Below are positions 52,870 to 62,588 of a DNA stretch of 64,000 bases, one piece after another. The position numbers were made by a program, and so were the translations under genes. The DNA comes from Ignavibacteria bacterium (GTDB lineage Bacteria > Bacteroidota > Ignavibacteria > Tepidaquicellales > Tepidaquicellaceae): contig JAIBBK010000035.1 in NCBI GenBank assembly GCA_019694675.1, forward strand, positions 1 through 64,000. Direction: 5' to 3'. Below the pieces are notes generated by a model. It worked only from the letters and a program-made list of their open reading frames with translations. It was not told the DNA's origin and made no database searches. Numbering within the stretch: position 1 is the stretch's first letter; every line of letters starts with the position of its first letter.

Positions 52870-54111
52870 TTAGAGATAGTTGATTATATTGGCCAATCCG
52901 GAAACGTTTCTTATGCTCCCGTCCTTCATATTCCTTATTTCAGCCGAATCATTCTGAATTTCCCTCTCTCCGATCACCATTGTATATCGTGCCTTCTGCC
53001 GGTCTGCTTCCTTCATTTGTGACTTCACGCTTCTTCCGATCAGGTCAGTTTCGCACTTAACTCCCGCCCTCCTGAACTCACTGATCATCTTTAAAACCGG
53101 CGTTCTTGCACTGTCATCTGCAGAACAGATGAACAGAACTATGTCTTCCGCTTGCTTAAGATCCACAGAAGCTGAAGCAAGCGCCATCTCCAGTCTTTCA
53201 AATCCTGCGGCGAATCCGATGGCCGGAGTGTCTTTTGCGCCAAGCTGTCCGGCAAGAAGGTCATATCTGCCTCCACCAAGCAGTGAATTCTGAGCACCAA
53301 GCGAATCCGATGTGAATTCAAAAGTTGTGGAGGTGTAATAATCAAAACCCCTTACAAGGCGTGAGTCTTTTAATGTCTTCACTCCGAGTGAGTCGAGAAT
53401 TCCTGTGAGCCTGCTGAAGTGCTGAAGAGTTTCATCATTCAGATAGTCGCTTAAAGCGGGAGCATCTTTGAGCAGGTCAAGATCTCCCTTATCCTTCGTA
53501 TCGAGTATTCTCAGGGGGTTCTTTTCAAATCTTCTTTTGCTCTCTGCGGAAAGCGATTCAAATCGGGGTTTTAGAAAATCCTTCAGGGAATCAGTGAATC
53601 GTTTCCTCTCTTCAGGTGAACCGATAGTGTTTATGCGAATGATATAATCGGTGAGGCCAAGTTCTTTCAGAATAGTATCCGCAAGTATGATCATCTCCGC
53701 ATCCGAAGTGAAATCCGAACTTCCGATGCATTCCGCGCCGAATTGTGAGAACTCCCTGAACCTGCCTGCCTGAGGCCTTTCGCGCCGGAACATATTACTT
53801 ATGTAGAAAAGCTTCTGAAGCGGACTTTCGTTCGAAAGCCGGTTCTCCACATAAGCTCTTATCACCGGTGCCGTCATCTCAGGCTTCAGCGTAAATTCTC
53901 CGTCGTTGAATGAGTACATCTCCTTGGAGACAATGTCTGTCTCTTCTCCGATGCTCCTCTGAAACAGCTTTGTCTGCTCGAAGGTCGGTGTTCTTATCTC
54001 TTTGTAATTGAATCTGTCAAAGATGTTCCTGATGGAATTTTCGAGAGAAGTTCTTTGAAATGCTTTTGCGGGTGTAAGGTCGTAAGTGCCTTTGGGCTTC
54101 TGAATTTGCAT
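52870..54111 (-). CDS. hisS: Histidyl-tRNA synthetase
   Basis: The 413-residue class II synthetase charges tRNA-His. Motif 2 is NMFRRERPQAGRFREFSQFGAE, the histidine signatures are RGFDYYTSTTFEF and LLGGGRYD, motif 3 is AIGFAAGFERLEMAL, and the C-terminal ~90 residues are the anticodon-binding domain. It heads a minus-strand run of hisS, an unknown gene and lgt, and is divergent from the small membrane protein gene at 54215. Confidence 0.96.
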   Translation of the reverse strand: MQIQKPKGTYDLTPAKAFQRTSLENSIRNIFDRFNYKEIRTPTFEQTKLFQRSIGEETDIVSKEMYSFNDGEFTLKPEMTAPVIRAYVENRLSNESPLQKLFYISNMFRRERPQAGRFREFSQFGAECIGSSDFTSDAEMIILADTILKELGLTDYIIRINTIGSPEERKRFTDSLKDFLKPRFESLSAESKRRFEKNPLRILDTKDKGDLDLLKDAPALSDYLNDETLQHFSRLTGILDSLGVKTLKDSRLVRGFDYYTSTTFEFTSDSLGAQNSLLGGGRYDLLAGQLGAKDTPAIGFAAGFERLEMALASASVDLKQAEDIVLFICSADDSARTPVLKMISEFRRAGVKCETDLIGRSVKSQMKEADRQKARYTMVIGEREIQNDSAEIRNMKDGSIRNVSGLANIINYL

Positions 54112-54214
54112 CGGGCAAAAATATGTTATTAATGATAAATCTTAAAGTTATATTTGAAAGCTCCTGCAATGCATAAAAACAGTATTCCATTAATCAAAGG
54201 ATCTTTCTTTACAG

Positions 54215-54550
54215 ATGAGAAACGTCGTTATTGTCCTGTATTCACTTGTTGCCATTGCCGGCCTGTATATGCTTGTCGCGAGATTGATGAAGAAGAATGT
54301 CAACATTGTATTCGGCATCCTTCACGGTTTTGTTGGACTGATTGGAATTGCACTGCTGATAATAATGGCTTCTTACAAGCAGTCGGTAGTTCCGGTGGAA
54401 CCAATACTGGTGCTGTTTATGGCATTTCTTATCGGCGGCGGTATGTTCTCAGCGAAAGTGTTTGCAAACAAATTCAGCATATGGACTGCAGTCATACATG
54501 CATCTGTTGCGGCCGCCGGATTGTACCTGCTCTTTGCGGCTCTCAGTTAA
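54215..54550 (+). CDS. Small four-helix membrane protein
   Basis: The 111-residue protein has four predicted membrane segments (~5-22, 30-50, 62-80, 90-108) separated by short loops with one basic patch (RLMKKN). No motif suggests a function; DoxX-like or other small membrane families are possible. It is the first plus-strand gene after hisS and precedes gcvP by 144 bases. Confidence 0.6.
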   Translation: MRNVVIVLYSLVAIAGLYMLVARLMKKNVNIVFGILHGFVGLIGIALLIIMASYKQSVVPVEPILVLFMAFLIGGGMFSAKVFANKFSIWTAVIHASVAAAGLYLLFAALS

Positions 54551-54694
54551 GAATATTCCGGAGTTCTTTTGTTACCCGCTCTCTGCCAACTTTCTGTCAA
54601 AAGTCTATGCTGATCTTAAAGATGAGCTGTGTCCAAAGCTATTTCTAATGGAATTTAGTTTGCGCAGTAATAGTTTTATATTGCCTAATTCCAA

Positions 54695-57613
54695 ATGACA
54701 AAAATACACTTCACTAAAATGCCATATAATTCGATTCCCGACAGGTTTGTTGACAGGCATATAGGCCCCGATACAGCCGAAACAAGGGAAATGCTTGAAG
54801 CCATAGGTTACAGATCAATGGATGAACTGATCGCAGATACCATTCCTTCCGGTATCAGGCTTGGAAAGGAAATAGTACTTGATGAACCTCTGACCGAACA
54901 GGAATTCATTTCAAAACTGAGATCAATTGCATCAAAGAACAGGGTGTTCAGATCTTATATCGGAATGGGTTATTATCCCACTAACACACCTGCAGTGATT
55001 CAGCGCAACATACTTGAGAATCCGGGCTGGTACACTCAATATACGCCTTATCAGGCCGAGATTTCCCAGGGACGGCTCGAGGCACTCCTCAATTTCCAGA
55101 CAATGGTGATGGATCTCACGGGGATGGACATAGCAAATGCATCACTGCTTGATGAAGCCACAGCCGCCGCCGAAGCTATGCTGATGTTCTATCATACGAG
55201 ATCAGGCAAGAAGAAAGATGCCGGGACCGTGTTTGTGGATGAAGATATATTTCCGCAGACTCTCGATGTGATAAAGACAAGGGCAGTGCCTCTCGGAATC
55301 AAAGTGGTTACGGGCGATTTCAGAACATCTGTTCTTACTGATGATATGTTTGCCGTCATAGTGCAGTATCCTTCCGGAAAGGGACAGGTGAATGATTACA
55401 GTGAGTTCTTCGAAAAGGCAGATGCCCTTGAGATCAATAAGATAGTGGCAGCGGACATTATGTCGCTTTGCCTTCTCACTCCTCCCGGTGAATTCGGAGC
55501 GGATGCAGTTGTGGGATCAACGCAGAGATTCGGAGTTCCAATGGGGTACGGCGGCCCTCATGCGGCCTATTTCTCGACAAGAGACAAATTCAAGAGATCT
55601 GTGCCGGGCAGAATAATCGGCGTGTCAATTGACAACCAGGGCAACAGAGCTTACCGAATGGCCCTGCAGACAAGGGAGCAGCATATCAGAAGAGAGAAGG
55701 CTACAAGCAATATCTGCACAGCGCAGGTGCTTCTCGCCGTAATGGCATCAATGTATGCTGTATATCACGGCCCTGAACGGCTAAAGCTTATCGCCGGGAA
55801 GATCCACGGACTGACTGTCCTGCTTGATACTCTGCTGAAGGGTGCCGGATATTCTCAGACTAACGAAACTTACTTTGATACACTCTGCATAAAGACTGAA
55901 GATGCATCTCTGATTGCAGCGATCAGGAAGATTGCTGAAAGCAGGATGATGAATTTCCGTTATGATGCAGGCAGTATAGGAATTTCCGTCAGCGAAGCTG
56001 ACACACCCGGGAGTATTCTTGAAGTTGCTGACGTATTTTTAGAGGCCATAGGAAAGAAGCGTGGATCGGATGCCGGAGACGTAATGAAACATATAGCTGA
56101 AGACACAATTCCAGAGAAGTTCAGGCGCAGAAGCGGGTTTATGCTTAATCCGGTTTTCAACTCATACCACTCGGAGACTCAGCTGTTAAGATATATGAAA
56201 GGTCTTGAGAACAAAGACCTTTCACTCACAACTTCCATGATTCCGCTCGGTTCATGCACAATGAAGCTGAACGCAACCGCTGAAATGGCAGGTGTTACAT
56301 GGCCGGAGTTTTCAGGACTGCACCCGTTTGCCCCGCTTGAACAAGCCGGGGGGTATGCCGAGATAATTAGCGAAATCTCAGAGGACCTGAGCAGGATCAC
56401 GCAGTTTCCCGCTGTATCGCTTCAGCCGAATTCAGGAGCGCAGGGTGAGTATGCAGGACTCATGGTTATCAGACAATATCACCTGAAGAGGGGAGACACC
56501 GGACGAAATGTTTGCCTGATCCCGTCATCAGCTCACGGAACAAATCCCGCAAGTGCAGTGATGGCAGGAATGAAGGTCGTTGTGGTAAACAGCGACAGCA
56601 ACGGAAACATTGATGTGGCTGACCTGAGGTCAAAAGCTGAAGCAAACAGGAATGCGCTCGCAGCGCTTATGGTCACATATCCTTCCACTCACGGAATTTA
56701 TGAGGAGGCAATAAAGGAGATCTGCAGTATCATTCACGAAAACGGCGGACTCGTTTACATGGACGGCGCCAATATGAATGCACAGGTCGGCCTTACGAGT
56801 CCGGCTATGATAGGCGCTGATGTTTGCCACCTGAACCTGCACAAGACATTCTGCATTCCGCACGGAGGCGGGGGTCCGGGAATGGGGCCGATCGGAGTTG
56901 CCGAACACCTTAAGGATTATCTTCCGGGACATCCGGTTGTCAGCATCGGCGGGCCCGATTCGATAAGCGCCGTGTCAGCAGCCCCCTGGGGAAGTCCGAG
57001 CATATTGATAATCTCGTATGCTTACATAAAGATGATGGGAAGCGCAGGGCTGAAGGCGGCAACCGAGTACTCGATCCTGAATGCAAATTACATCAAGGCA
57101 AAGCTTGCGGGACATTTTAAGGTACTTTATTCGGGTGAAAAAGGATGTGTTGCACACGAACTGATCTTCGACCTGCGGGAATTCAAGCAATCAGCAAAGG
57201 TTGAGGTCGAAGACATCGCAAAGAGACTTATGGACTACAATTTCCACGCGCCAACTGTCTCCTTTCCCGTGCCTGGAACCATGATGGTGGAACCCACTGA
57301 AAGCGAATCCAGGGATGAACTTGACAGATTCTGCGATGCAATGATCTCAATACGCGAGGAGATCAGGGAGATCGAGTCAGGGATTTATGATGCAGACGAC
57401 AATGTGCTGAAGAATGCACCGCATACTTCAAGGATGATCTCCGCCGATGTTTGGGATCATAAGTATTCAAGAGGGAAGGCCGCATATCCGGTTGAGTTCC
57501 GTCACAACAAATTCTGGCCCTCAGTCGGAAGGATAGACAGCGCTTACGGCGACAGGAATCTTGTTTGCAGCTGCAATCCTGTAAGTGATTATGCGGAGGT
57601 TCCGTCTGCCTGA
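54695..57613 (+). CDS. gcvP: Glycine dehydrogenase (decarboxylating), P protein
   Basis: The 972-residue protein decarboxylates glycine and passes the aminomethyl group to the H protein of the glycine cleavage system. It is the fused form: the N-terminal half (~10-440) opens with [17 protein letters not shown] and the C-terminal half (~455-960) carries PLP-binding, with Lys717 in [31 protein letters not shown] and [10 protein letters not shown] are also conserved. gcvT and gcvH are not nearby. The CADD-family gene follows at 86 bases. Confidence 0.96.
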   Translation: MTKIHFTKMPYNSIPDRFVDRHIGPDTAETREMLEAIGYRSMDELIADTIPSGIRLGKEIVLDEPLTEQEFISKLRSIASKNRVFRSYIGMGYYPTNTPAVIQRNILENPGWYTQYTPYQAEISQGRLEALLNFQTMVMDLTGMDIANASLLDEATAAAEAMLMFYHTRSGKKKDAGTVFVDEDIFPQTLDVIKTRAVPLGIKVVTGDFRTSVLTDDMFAVIVQYPSGKGQVNDYSEFFEKADALEINKIVAADIMSLCLLTPPGEFGADAVVGSTQRFGVPMGYGGPHAAYFSTRDKFKRSVPGRIIGVSIDNQGNRAYRMALQTREQHIRREKATSNICTAQVLLAVMASMYAVYHGPERLKLIAGKIHGLTVLLDTLLKGAGYSQTNETYFDTLCIKTEDASLIAAIRKIAESRMMNFRYDAGSIGISVSEADTPGSILEVADVFLEAIGKKRGSDAGDVMKHIAEDTIPEKFRRRSGFMLNPVFNSYHSETQLLRYMKGLENKDLSLTTSMIPLGSCTMKLNATAEMAGVTWPEFSGLHPFAPLEQAGGYAEIISEISEDLSRITQFPAVSLQPNSGAQGEYAGLMVIRQYHLKRGDTGRNVCLIPSSAHGTNPASAVMAGMKVVVVNSDSNGNIDVADLRSKAEANRNALAALMVTYPSTHGIYEEAIKEICSIIHENGGLVYMDGANMNAQVGLTSPAMIGADVCHLNLHKTFCIPHGGGGPGMGPIGVAEHLKDYLPGHPVVSIGGPDSISAVSAAPWGSPSILIISYAYIKMMGSAGLKAATEYSILNANYIKAKLAGHFKVLYSGEKGCVAHELIFDLREFKQSAKVEVEDIAKRLMDYNFHAPTVSFPVPGTMMVEPTESESRDELDRFCDAMISIREEIREIESGIYDADDNVLKNAPHTSRMISADVWDHKYSRGKAAYPVEFRHNKFWPSVGRIDSAYGDRNLVCSCNPVSDYAEVPSA

Positions 57614-57699
57614 TAGGCTTGTCCTGTCTGCATTTGGTCAGTTTCAATTTGTTTCTAGATTTCATAATTTGCACAATTCAAAAATCAAAGGCCTAATAA

Positions 57700-58389
57700 A
57701 TGCTTTCTCAAGAACAGTTCATAAGCGAAGTCAACGGGACAATTCAAAAACGCAGCCTTCTCCAGCATCCTTTTTATCAGAAGTGGAACGAGGGTAAACT
57801 CACGGTTGAAGAGCTCCGCGAATACGCAAAGCAGTACTACCATTTTGTGAAGCACTTTCCGAGGTTTGTAAGTTGTGTTCATTCCAACTGTGAAGATGTG
57901 GATACCAGAAAGATACTCATGCAGAATCTCGCCGATGAAGAGGGGTACAAGACTGACATAGCAGACCATCCGAGGCTTTGGATCAACTTTGCCGAGAGTC
58001 TTGGACTGACTGAAGAAGAGGTTAAGAATGCGAAGCCGTTAAGGGAAGTCGAAGACCTGGTTGACGGTATGTATGAGCTGACTCGGTCGCCGGAATTCAC
58101 CCTCGGCCTCGCGGCCCTTTATGCTTATGAATCACAGGTCCCTGAGGTTTCAAGAACAAAGATCGACGGCCTGAAGAAGTTCTACGGAATTGATTCAGAG
58201 AAGGCAATAGAGTTCTTCAAGGTTCATGAAGAAGCGGATGTTTATCACTCCAAAGATGAAATGGATATAATGGTCAGGGAGAACGGATCTCTTGAGGATC
58301 AGAAGAGACTCATCAACACTGTGGATGAATCTGCGGCGCTTATGTGGAATTTCCTCGACGGAGTATATAACAACTACTGCGTTAACTGA
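57700..58389 (+). CDS. CADD-family protein, candidate self-sacrificing pABA synthase
   Basis: The 229-residue all-helical protein belongs to the TenA/PqqC-like heme-oxygenase fold, specifically the CADD family, and it matches chlamydial CADD along its length. Dimetal-site residues are visible as Glu80/81 (ADEEG), His90, Glu144 (YAYESQ), His176, Asp180 and His183 (VHEEADVYH). CADD makes para-aminobenzoate by consuming one of its own tyrosines; the counterpart of that tyrosine is Tyr26 in HPFYQKW, and the counterpart of the lysine needed is Lys154 (SRTK). Residue matching is from memory of the chlamydial sequence. It follows gcvP, a folate-linked enzyme, and a terminator follows it. Confidence 0.85.
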   Translation: MLSQEQFISEVNGTIQKRSLLQHPFYQKWNEGKLTVEELREYAKQYYHFVKHFPRFVSCVHSNCEDVDTRKILMQNLADEEGYKTDIADHPRLWINFAESLGLTEEEVKNAKPLREVEDLVDGMYELTRSPEFTLGLAALYAYESQVPEVSRTKIDGLKKFYGIDSEKAIEFFKVHEEADVYHSKDEMDIMVRENGSLEDQKRLINTVDESAALMWNFLDGVYNNYCVN

Positions 58390-58407
58390 GATCTGATAGC
58401 AATTTGC

Positions 58408-58448
58408 AATAAGGGGATAATTCTTACGGATTATTCCCTTATTTTTTT
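58408..58448 (+). terminator. Rho-independent terminator after CADD-family gene
   Basis: AAGGGGATAAT (58411-58421) pairs with ATTATTCCCTT (58430-58440) over 11 bp with one G-T, extended by A-T pairs at the base, and runs into TTTTTTT. It lies 19 bases after the gene stop. Confidence 0.9.
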
Positions 58449-58519
58449 GCTTCGGGAATGTCATCTTACCGCAAAATTCTTGCAGAAACTCATCATAAAG
58501 ATCATTCAGAATACTCGCA

Positions 58520-60445
58520 TTGGCTAATACATTTTCACGGGAAAGGCTTCTTTACACCGCGTTGTCATTTGTTATTCCGCTGATCGTCTATGTGCTTACG
58601 CTTGCGCCCTCTGTAACGTTCATAGACTCCGGAGAACTTGCCACAGTTGCTTCTAAGCTTGGTGTGGCGCACCCTACAGGATATCCTCTTTTCACTTTGA
58701 TAGGGAAACTGTTCACATGGCTGCCCGTTTCGGATGAGGTTTACAGGCTGAATCTGATGTGCGCAATGATCTCATCGCTTGCAGTTGCAGTGTTCTTCAA
58801 TACCGTGCTACTGCTCTCTGAAAAGATATCTGCAATGACGGGTTCTTCATCATTAAGCAGGGGAGTGATACTGAATGCATCACTGGCGGCTTCACTTGTA
58901 CTTGCATTTTCAAGGACATTCTGGGATACGGCAAATGCAATTGAAGTCTATTCACTTCATACGCTCTTCATTACCCTTCTGATCCTGCTGATCCTCGTGG
59001 CTTCCGGAGAACTGAATAGTCAGCAGTCACACAGCACCGGCAGGATGTGGATCCTGTTTGCATTTGTCCTCGGACTGAGCTTCACAAACCACCTTTCGAC
59101 AATTTTCCTTTCCGTTGGATGTATCTACTTGTTCATTGCATCAAACGGGTTGAGCGGGGTTTCTCTGAAGCGGGTTTTGCTGATGGCAGTTCCGTTCTTT
59201 GCGGGGTTGACAGTCTATGCGTATCTATTTGTCCGGGCCGATAATGATGTTATAAGCTGGGGAAATCCGCACAACTTCGAGAACTTCTGGAGGCATTTTA
59301 CTGGAAAGCAATTCAGCGTATGGATGTTCACCTCTTTTGAGAATGCCGAGAAACAGTTTGCTTACTTCACCAGGAACTTCCCGATGGAAACAGTGATCTT
59401 CCCCCTGATACTCGCTGTGCCGGGACTGTTTCTTCTGTACAAGTACCTTAGAAGGATCTTCACTTTCACGATCCTTCTGTTCCTTTTCTGTGTGATCTAC
59501 GCGATCAACTATGACATCTACGACATTGACTCGTACTTCCTCCTTGCCTATATAACCTCCGTGATCTGGATCGCATGCGGCCTGCTTTGGCTGGCGTCAA
59601 AGTTCAGGGATGGCATGAAGGCAACAAGCTATGCACTCTTGTTGCTTCCGCTGATTCCTCTGGTGCTGAATTACGAAAAGGTGGACGAAAGCAGGAACAG
59701 GTTTGTTGACGACTATACAATGAACGTATTCAAATCAGCCGATTCAAATGCTATCATAATGTCAACACAGTGGGACTTCTGGGTGTCATCTTCAATGTAT
59801 CAGCAGTTTGTAAGGAACATAAGGCCGGATCTGGTCATCCTTGACAAGGAACTGATGCGAAAGAGCTGGTATTTCGAGTACCTCAGAAAGCACTACCCGG
59901 ATGTATATGAGAAGTCCGCGCCTGAAATTGAGGCCTACCTCGCCGAACTGCTGAAGTTCGAGAAGAGCACTGAACGTTATACAGCCCCAAAGACGGAGCT
60001 GGACAGGCAGGATCTTACAAAGATCCAGACAACGTTCCTTGCATTGCTCAACAGTCTGGTGGACAAGAATTATCCGCAGAGGACATTCTATACAACCATC
60101 GAGATCGAGCAGTCAAAGGGTGAGAATTTCGGAAAGGACTACTCAAGGGTTCCGCAGGGCATTCTCTTCAGGTACACAAAGGAAAAGGGATATGATAACT
60201 ATACATATCCGGATCTCAGGTATGAAATAACAAGCCGCACCGATTACCATCACGCTTTCATTATGAACTCCTATTATTCTTCCTTTCTCAACAGGGCCAA
60301 TTACCTGATGAACAACTCGAGGTTTGATGAGGCAGAACAGCTTATCGGAAGAGCCCTCGAAATCAAACCCGGATCACCGGAAGCTATTCAACTGCTGAAT
60401 AAGAATAAACAGCTTAAGTCATTGTCAAATAATATTGTTAAATAA
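58520..60445 (+). CDS. DUF2723 family membrane protein
   Basis: Starting at TTG, the 641-residue protein has about 10-12 membrane segments (to ~400) and a soluble C-terminal region (~400-641). The N-terminus has the DUF2723 pattern LAPSVTFIDSGELATVASKLGVAHPTGYPLF, including an Asp-Ser-Gly-Glu loop like those of GT-C protein O-mannosyltransferases. The C-terminal helix pair (FLNRANYLMNNSRFDEAEQLIGRALEI) is TPR-like. It probably moves a sugar from a lipid carrier to an extracytoplasmic acceptor, but this has not been shown for the family. Confidence 0.85.
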   Translation: MANTFSRERLLYTALSFVIPLIVYVLTLAPSVTFIDSGELATVASKLGVAHPTGYPLFTLIGKLFTWLPVSDEVYRLNLMCAMISSLAVAVFFNTVLLLSEKISAMTGSSSLSRGVILNASLAASLVLAFSRTFWDTANAIEVYSLHTLFITLLILLILVASGELNSQQSHSTGRMWILFAFVLGLSFTNHLSTIFLSVGCIYLFIASNGLSGVSLKRVLLMAVPFFAGLTVYAYLFVRADNDVISWGNPHNFENFWRHFTGKQFSVWMFTSFENAEKQFAYFTRNFPMETVIFPLILAVPGLFLLYKYLRRIFTFTILLFLFCVIYAINYDIYDIDSYFLLAYITSVIWIACGLLWLASKFRDGMKATSYALLLLPLIPLVLNYEKVDESRNRFVDDYTMNVFKSADSNAIIMSTQWDFWVSSSMYQQFVRNIRPDLVILDKELMRKSWYFEYLRKHYPDVYEKSAPEIEAYLAELLKFEKSTERYTAPKTELDRQDLTKIQTTFLALLNSLVDKNYPQRTFYTTIEIEQSKGENFGKDYSRVPQGILFRYTKEKGYDNYTYPDLRYEITSRTDYHHAFIMNSYYSSFLNRANYLMNNSRFDEAEQLIGRALEIKPGSPEAIQLLNKNKQLKSLSNNIVK

Positions 60446-61851
60446 TTACGCTAAAGTGTTTTCTAATATATTGCGGCATCTTATTCCTATGCGCCACTGA
60501 TTCAATTGCAAAAGATCTTCCTATGGGTCAGGCTGAAGACAGTTCTTTAAATCAGAAAGAGATCAAAGTGAGGAAGATTATTCTTGCAGGTAATGAAGTT
60601 ACACAGGAAGACGTGATAATGAGGGAGATACAAACCCGGGAGAATTCCAGGTTAAGTGAAAATGTACTCTTTGACGATGTGCAAAGACTCAAGAACCTCG
60701 GATTGTTCAACAAGGTTGATGTGTATCCCGTCCCAACAGATTCACTCAATCAGATAGACCTGATGTTCATTTTTGAGGAAAGCTTCTACTTCATACCTTT
60801 GCCTCAGGGAGGATTCCGTAACGGGCAGTTGTCGCAGTTTTGGGCAGGCCTTAACCTGATCTGGCGGAATTTCAGGGGTAGAAATGAGACCTTGAATGCG
60901 AATTTCGGGATCGGGGCTGATCCTTTCGCCGGATTAAGCTACTCGGTGCCCTGGATAGGAGAGGATGCGCACTTCTTTTCTTCATTCAGCATCAGGTATT
61001 CCAAGAACAAGAACAAGAGCCTGGCAACCATCAATACTACAGGGAATGAGATTCCGGATGCCGATAACAATTATGATCTTTACAATTTCAAGACGTCCTT
61101 CACTCTTGGAAAGTTCACAGACAGGCATTTCTCGTTCACCGGTAATGTCACATACAATTCAATTGTGACCTCCAAGTATGAGCCGGAAAGAACAGTTTCG
61201 AGCGACGGAAAGGACAGGTTCTTTGAAGCTTCGTTCAACGGCGGCTATGACACCAGGGATGACTATAATTTCACTACAAGCGGGACATTGATTTTGCTCA
61301 GCTATACGAAGGAAGGGTTTGGCAAATTAATAGATTTCAACCGGGTGGAGATCGATGCCCGCCAGTTCATTCCGTTGAGGCTGAGCAAAGATTACGGAAT
61401 TTCATTTGGATTTTCGGCAACGGGTTCTGTTGCTTTCGGCGGACAGATACCAAGCTATATGCAGGAGTTCTTTGGATACGACAAGGTGATAAGAGGACAC
61501 AAGAAACTCGTTTACGAAGGTGATAACCGGCTCGGGTTCTTCAATGAAATAAGGCTTCCCGTGATCAGGGAGAGACATTATGCCGGTACATCAATTCCGG
61601 GAGTCAATCTCATCTCAGCATTGAAGAAAATGAACTACAGATTTGCCATGTACGCAACGCTGTTCTTTGACATTGGTGCTGTATGGAATAAGTCCGACCT
61701 GTTCGCAGATTCAAAGTTCCATAACGGATTTGGTGCAGGCCTTGATTTCATTCTTCCGTTCGGCCTTGTCGGAAGAACGGATTATGCATTCAGAGTTGAA
61801 GGCAAGAAGTTTGTGCCGCAGGTCATCTTCGATCTTAATGCGGCATTCTGA
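60445..61851 (+). CDS. Omp85-family outer-membrane protein with one POTRA domain
   Basis: The protein has one POTRA domain (~IILAGNEVTQEDVIMREIQ to FIFEES) and a C-terminal bacterial surface antigen barrel ending in FVPQVIFDLNAAF, with the VIRGHKKLVYEGDNR loop that matches the Omp85 VRGY-type motif. It resembles a small BamA/TamA relative. The first ATG is at 60523, but the frame stays open to 60442 and encodes a good signal peptide (LKCFLIYCGILFLCATDSIA) with no ATG, GTG or TTG; I use the ATT at 60445, overlapping the previous stop by one base, as best guess (468 residues). The ATG form would lack a signal. Confidence 0.8.
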   Translation: MTLKCFLIYCGILFLCATDSIAKDLPMGQAEDSSLNQKEIKVRKIILAGNEVTQEDVIMREIQTRENSRLSENVLFDDVQRLKNLGLFNKVDVYPVPTDSLNQIDLMFIFEESFYFIPLPQGGFRNGQLSQFWAGLNLIWRNFRGRNETLNANFGIGADPFAGLSYSVPWIGEDAHFFSSFSIRYSKNKNKSLATINTTGNEIPDADNNYDLYNFKTSFTLGKFTDRHFSFTGNVTYNSIVTSKYEPERTVSSDGKDRFFEASFNGGYDTRDDYNFTTSGTLILLSYTKEGFGKLIDFNRVEIDARQFIPLRLSKDYGISFGFSATGSVAFGGQIPSYMQEFFGYDKVIRGHKKLVYEGDNRLGFFNEIRLPVIRERHYAGTSIPGVNLISALKKMNYRFAMYATLFFDIGAVWNKSDLFADSKFHNGFGAGLDFILPFGLVGRTDYAFRVEGKKFVPQVIFDLNAAF

Positions 61852-61862
61852 TAAAGAGGAAA

Positions 61863-62588
61863 ATGGAATACTATTTCGCAGATCCGGCTAACATAAATTC
61901 TCAAACCGGAGAACTTTTTCTTACGGATATCGAATACTCTCATGTAACGAAGGTCCTAAGAAAAAGGGAAGGTGAAGAAATAAGCATTACTGACGGTGAA
62001 GGCAACGTGTATCATTGCGTGATATCCTCAGTATTGCGGACAAAAGTGGTCTGTTCAATTTTGGGAAAGCAAACTGACCTGTTTGAACCTGAACTTAAGC
62101 TCCGCCTGTACATTGCACCTCTCAAAAGCAAGGACAGATTTGAGTTTGCAGTTGAGAAGGCCGTAGAACTGGGCGTTGATTCAATTGTGCCCGTTATAAC
62201 GAAGCATACAGTTAAGAGGTCAGGTTATTCAGGAGCGCAGGGTGACAGGCTCAGGCAGATCATAAGAAGCGCAATGTGCCAGTCGCAGAGATGCCGCCTG
62301 CCGGTGTTCTATCCTTCGGTCACTATTACCGAACTGCTTGAAGAGACAAAGTTCGAATCCCTTAAGGTGGTGATGTACGAATTTTCGGACAGCAAGAATA
62401 TTCAAGCGGATTACTCTGGCTCGTCCACTGCCTCACTACTGATCGGTCCTGAAGGCGGATTTGATGAATCGGAGATTGAGCTTCTCGTTGAACACGGATG
62501 GAAACCGCGCTCGCTTGGAAAAAGAAAACTTCGCGCCGAGACAGCTGCCGTTGTATCAGTTTTTGAGTTTCTAAATTCATACAAATGA
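61863..62588 (+). CDS. rsmE: 16S rRNA (uracil1498-N3)-methyltransferase
   Basis: The 241-residue SPOUT-class enzyme methylates U1498 of 16S rRNA. It has an N-terminal PUA-like domain (~1-70; HVTKVLRKREGEEISITDGEG) and a knotted C-terminal domain with AVEKAVELGVDSIVPVIT, LLIGPEGGFDESEIE and the end SLGKRKLRAETAAVVSVF. The gene starts 11 bases after the Omp85 gene and overlaps the next start by 4. Confidence 0.95.
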   Translation: MEYYFADPANINSQTGELFLTDIEYSHVTKVLRKREGEEISITDGEGNVYHCVISSVLRTKVVCSILGKQTDLFEPELKLRLYIAPLKSKDRFEFAVEKAVELGVDSIVPVITKHTVKRSGYSGAQGDRLRQIIRSAMCQSQRCRLPVFYPSVTITELLEETKFESLKVVMYEFSDSKNIQADYSGSSTASLLIGPEGGFDESEIELLVEHGWKPRSLGKRKLRAETAAVVSVFEFLNSYK

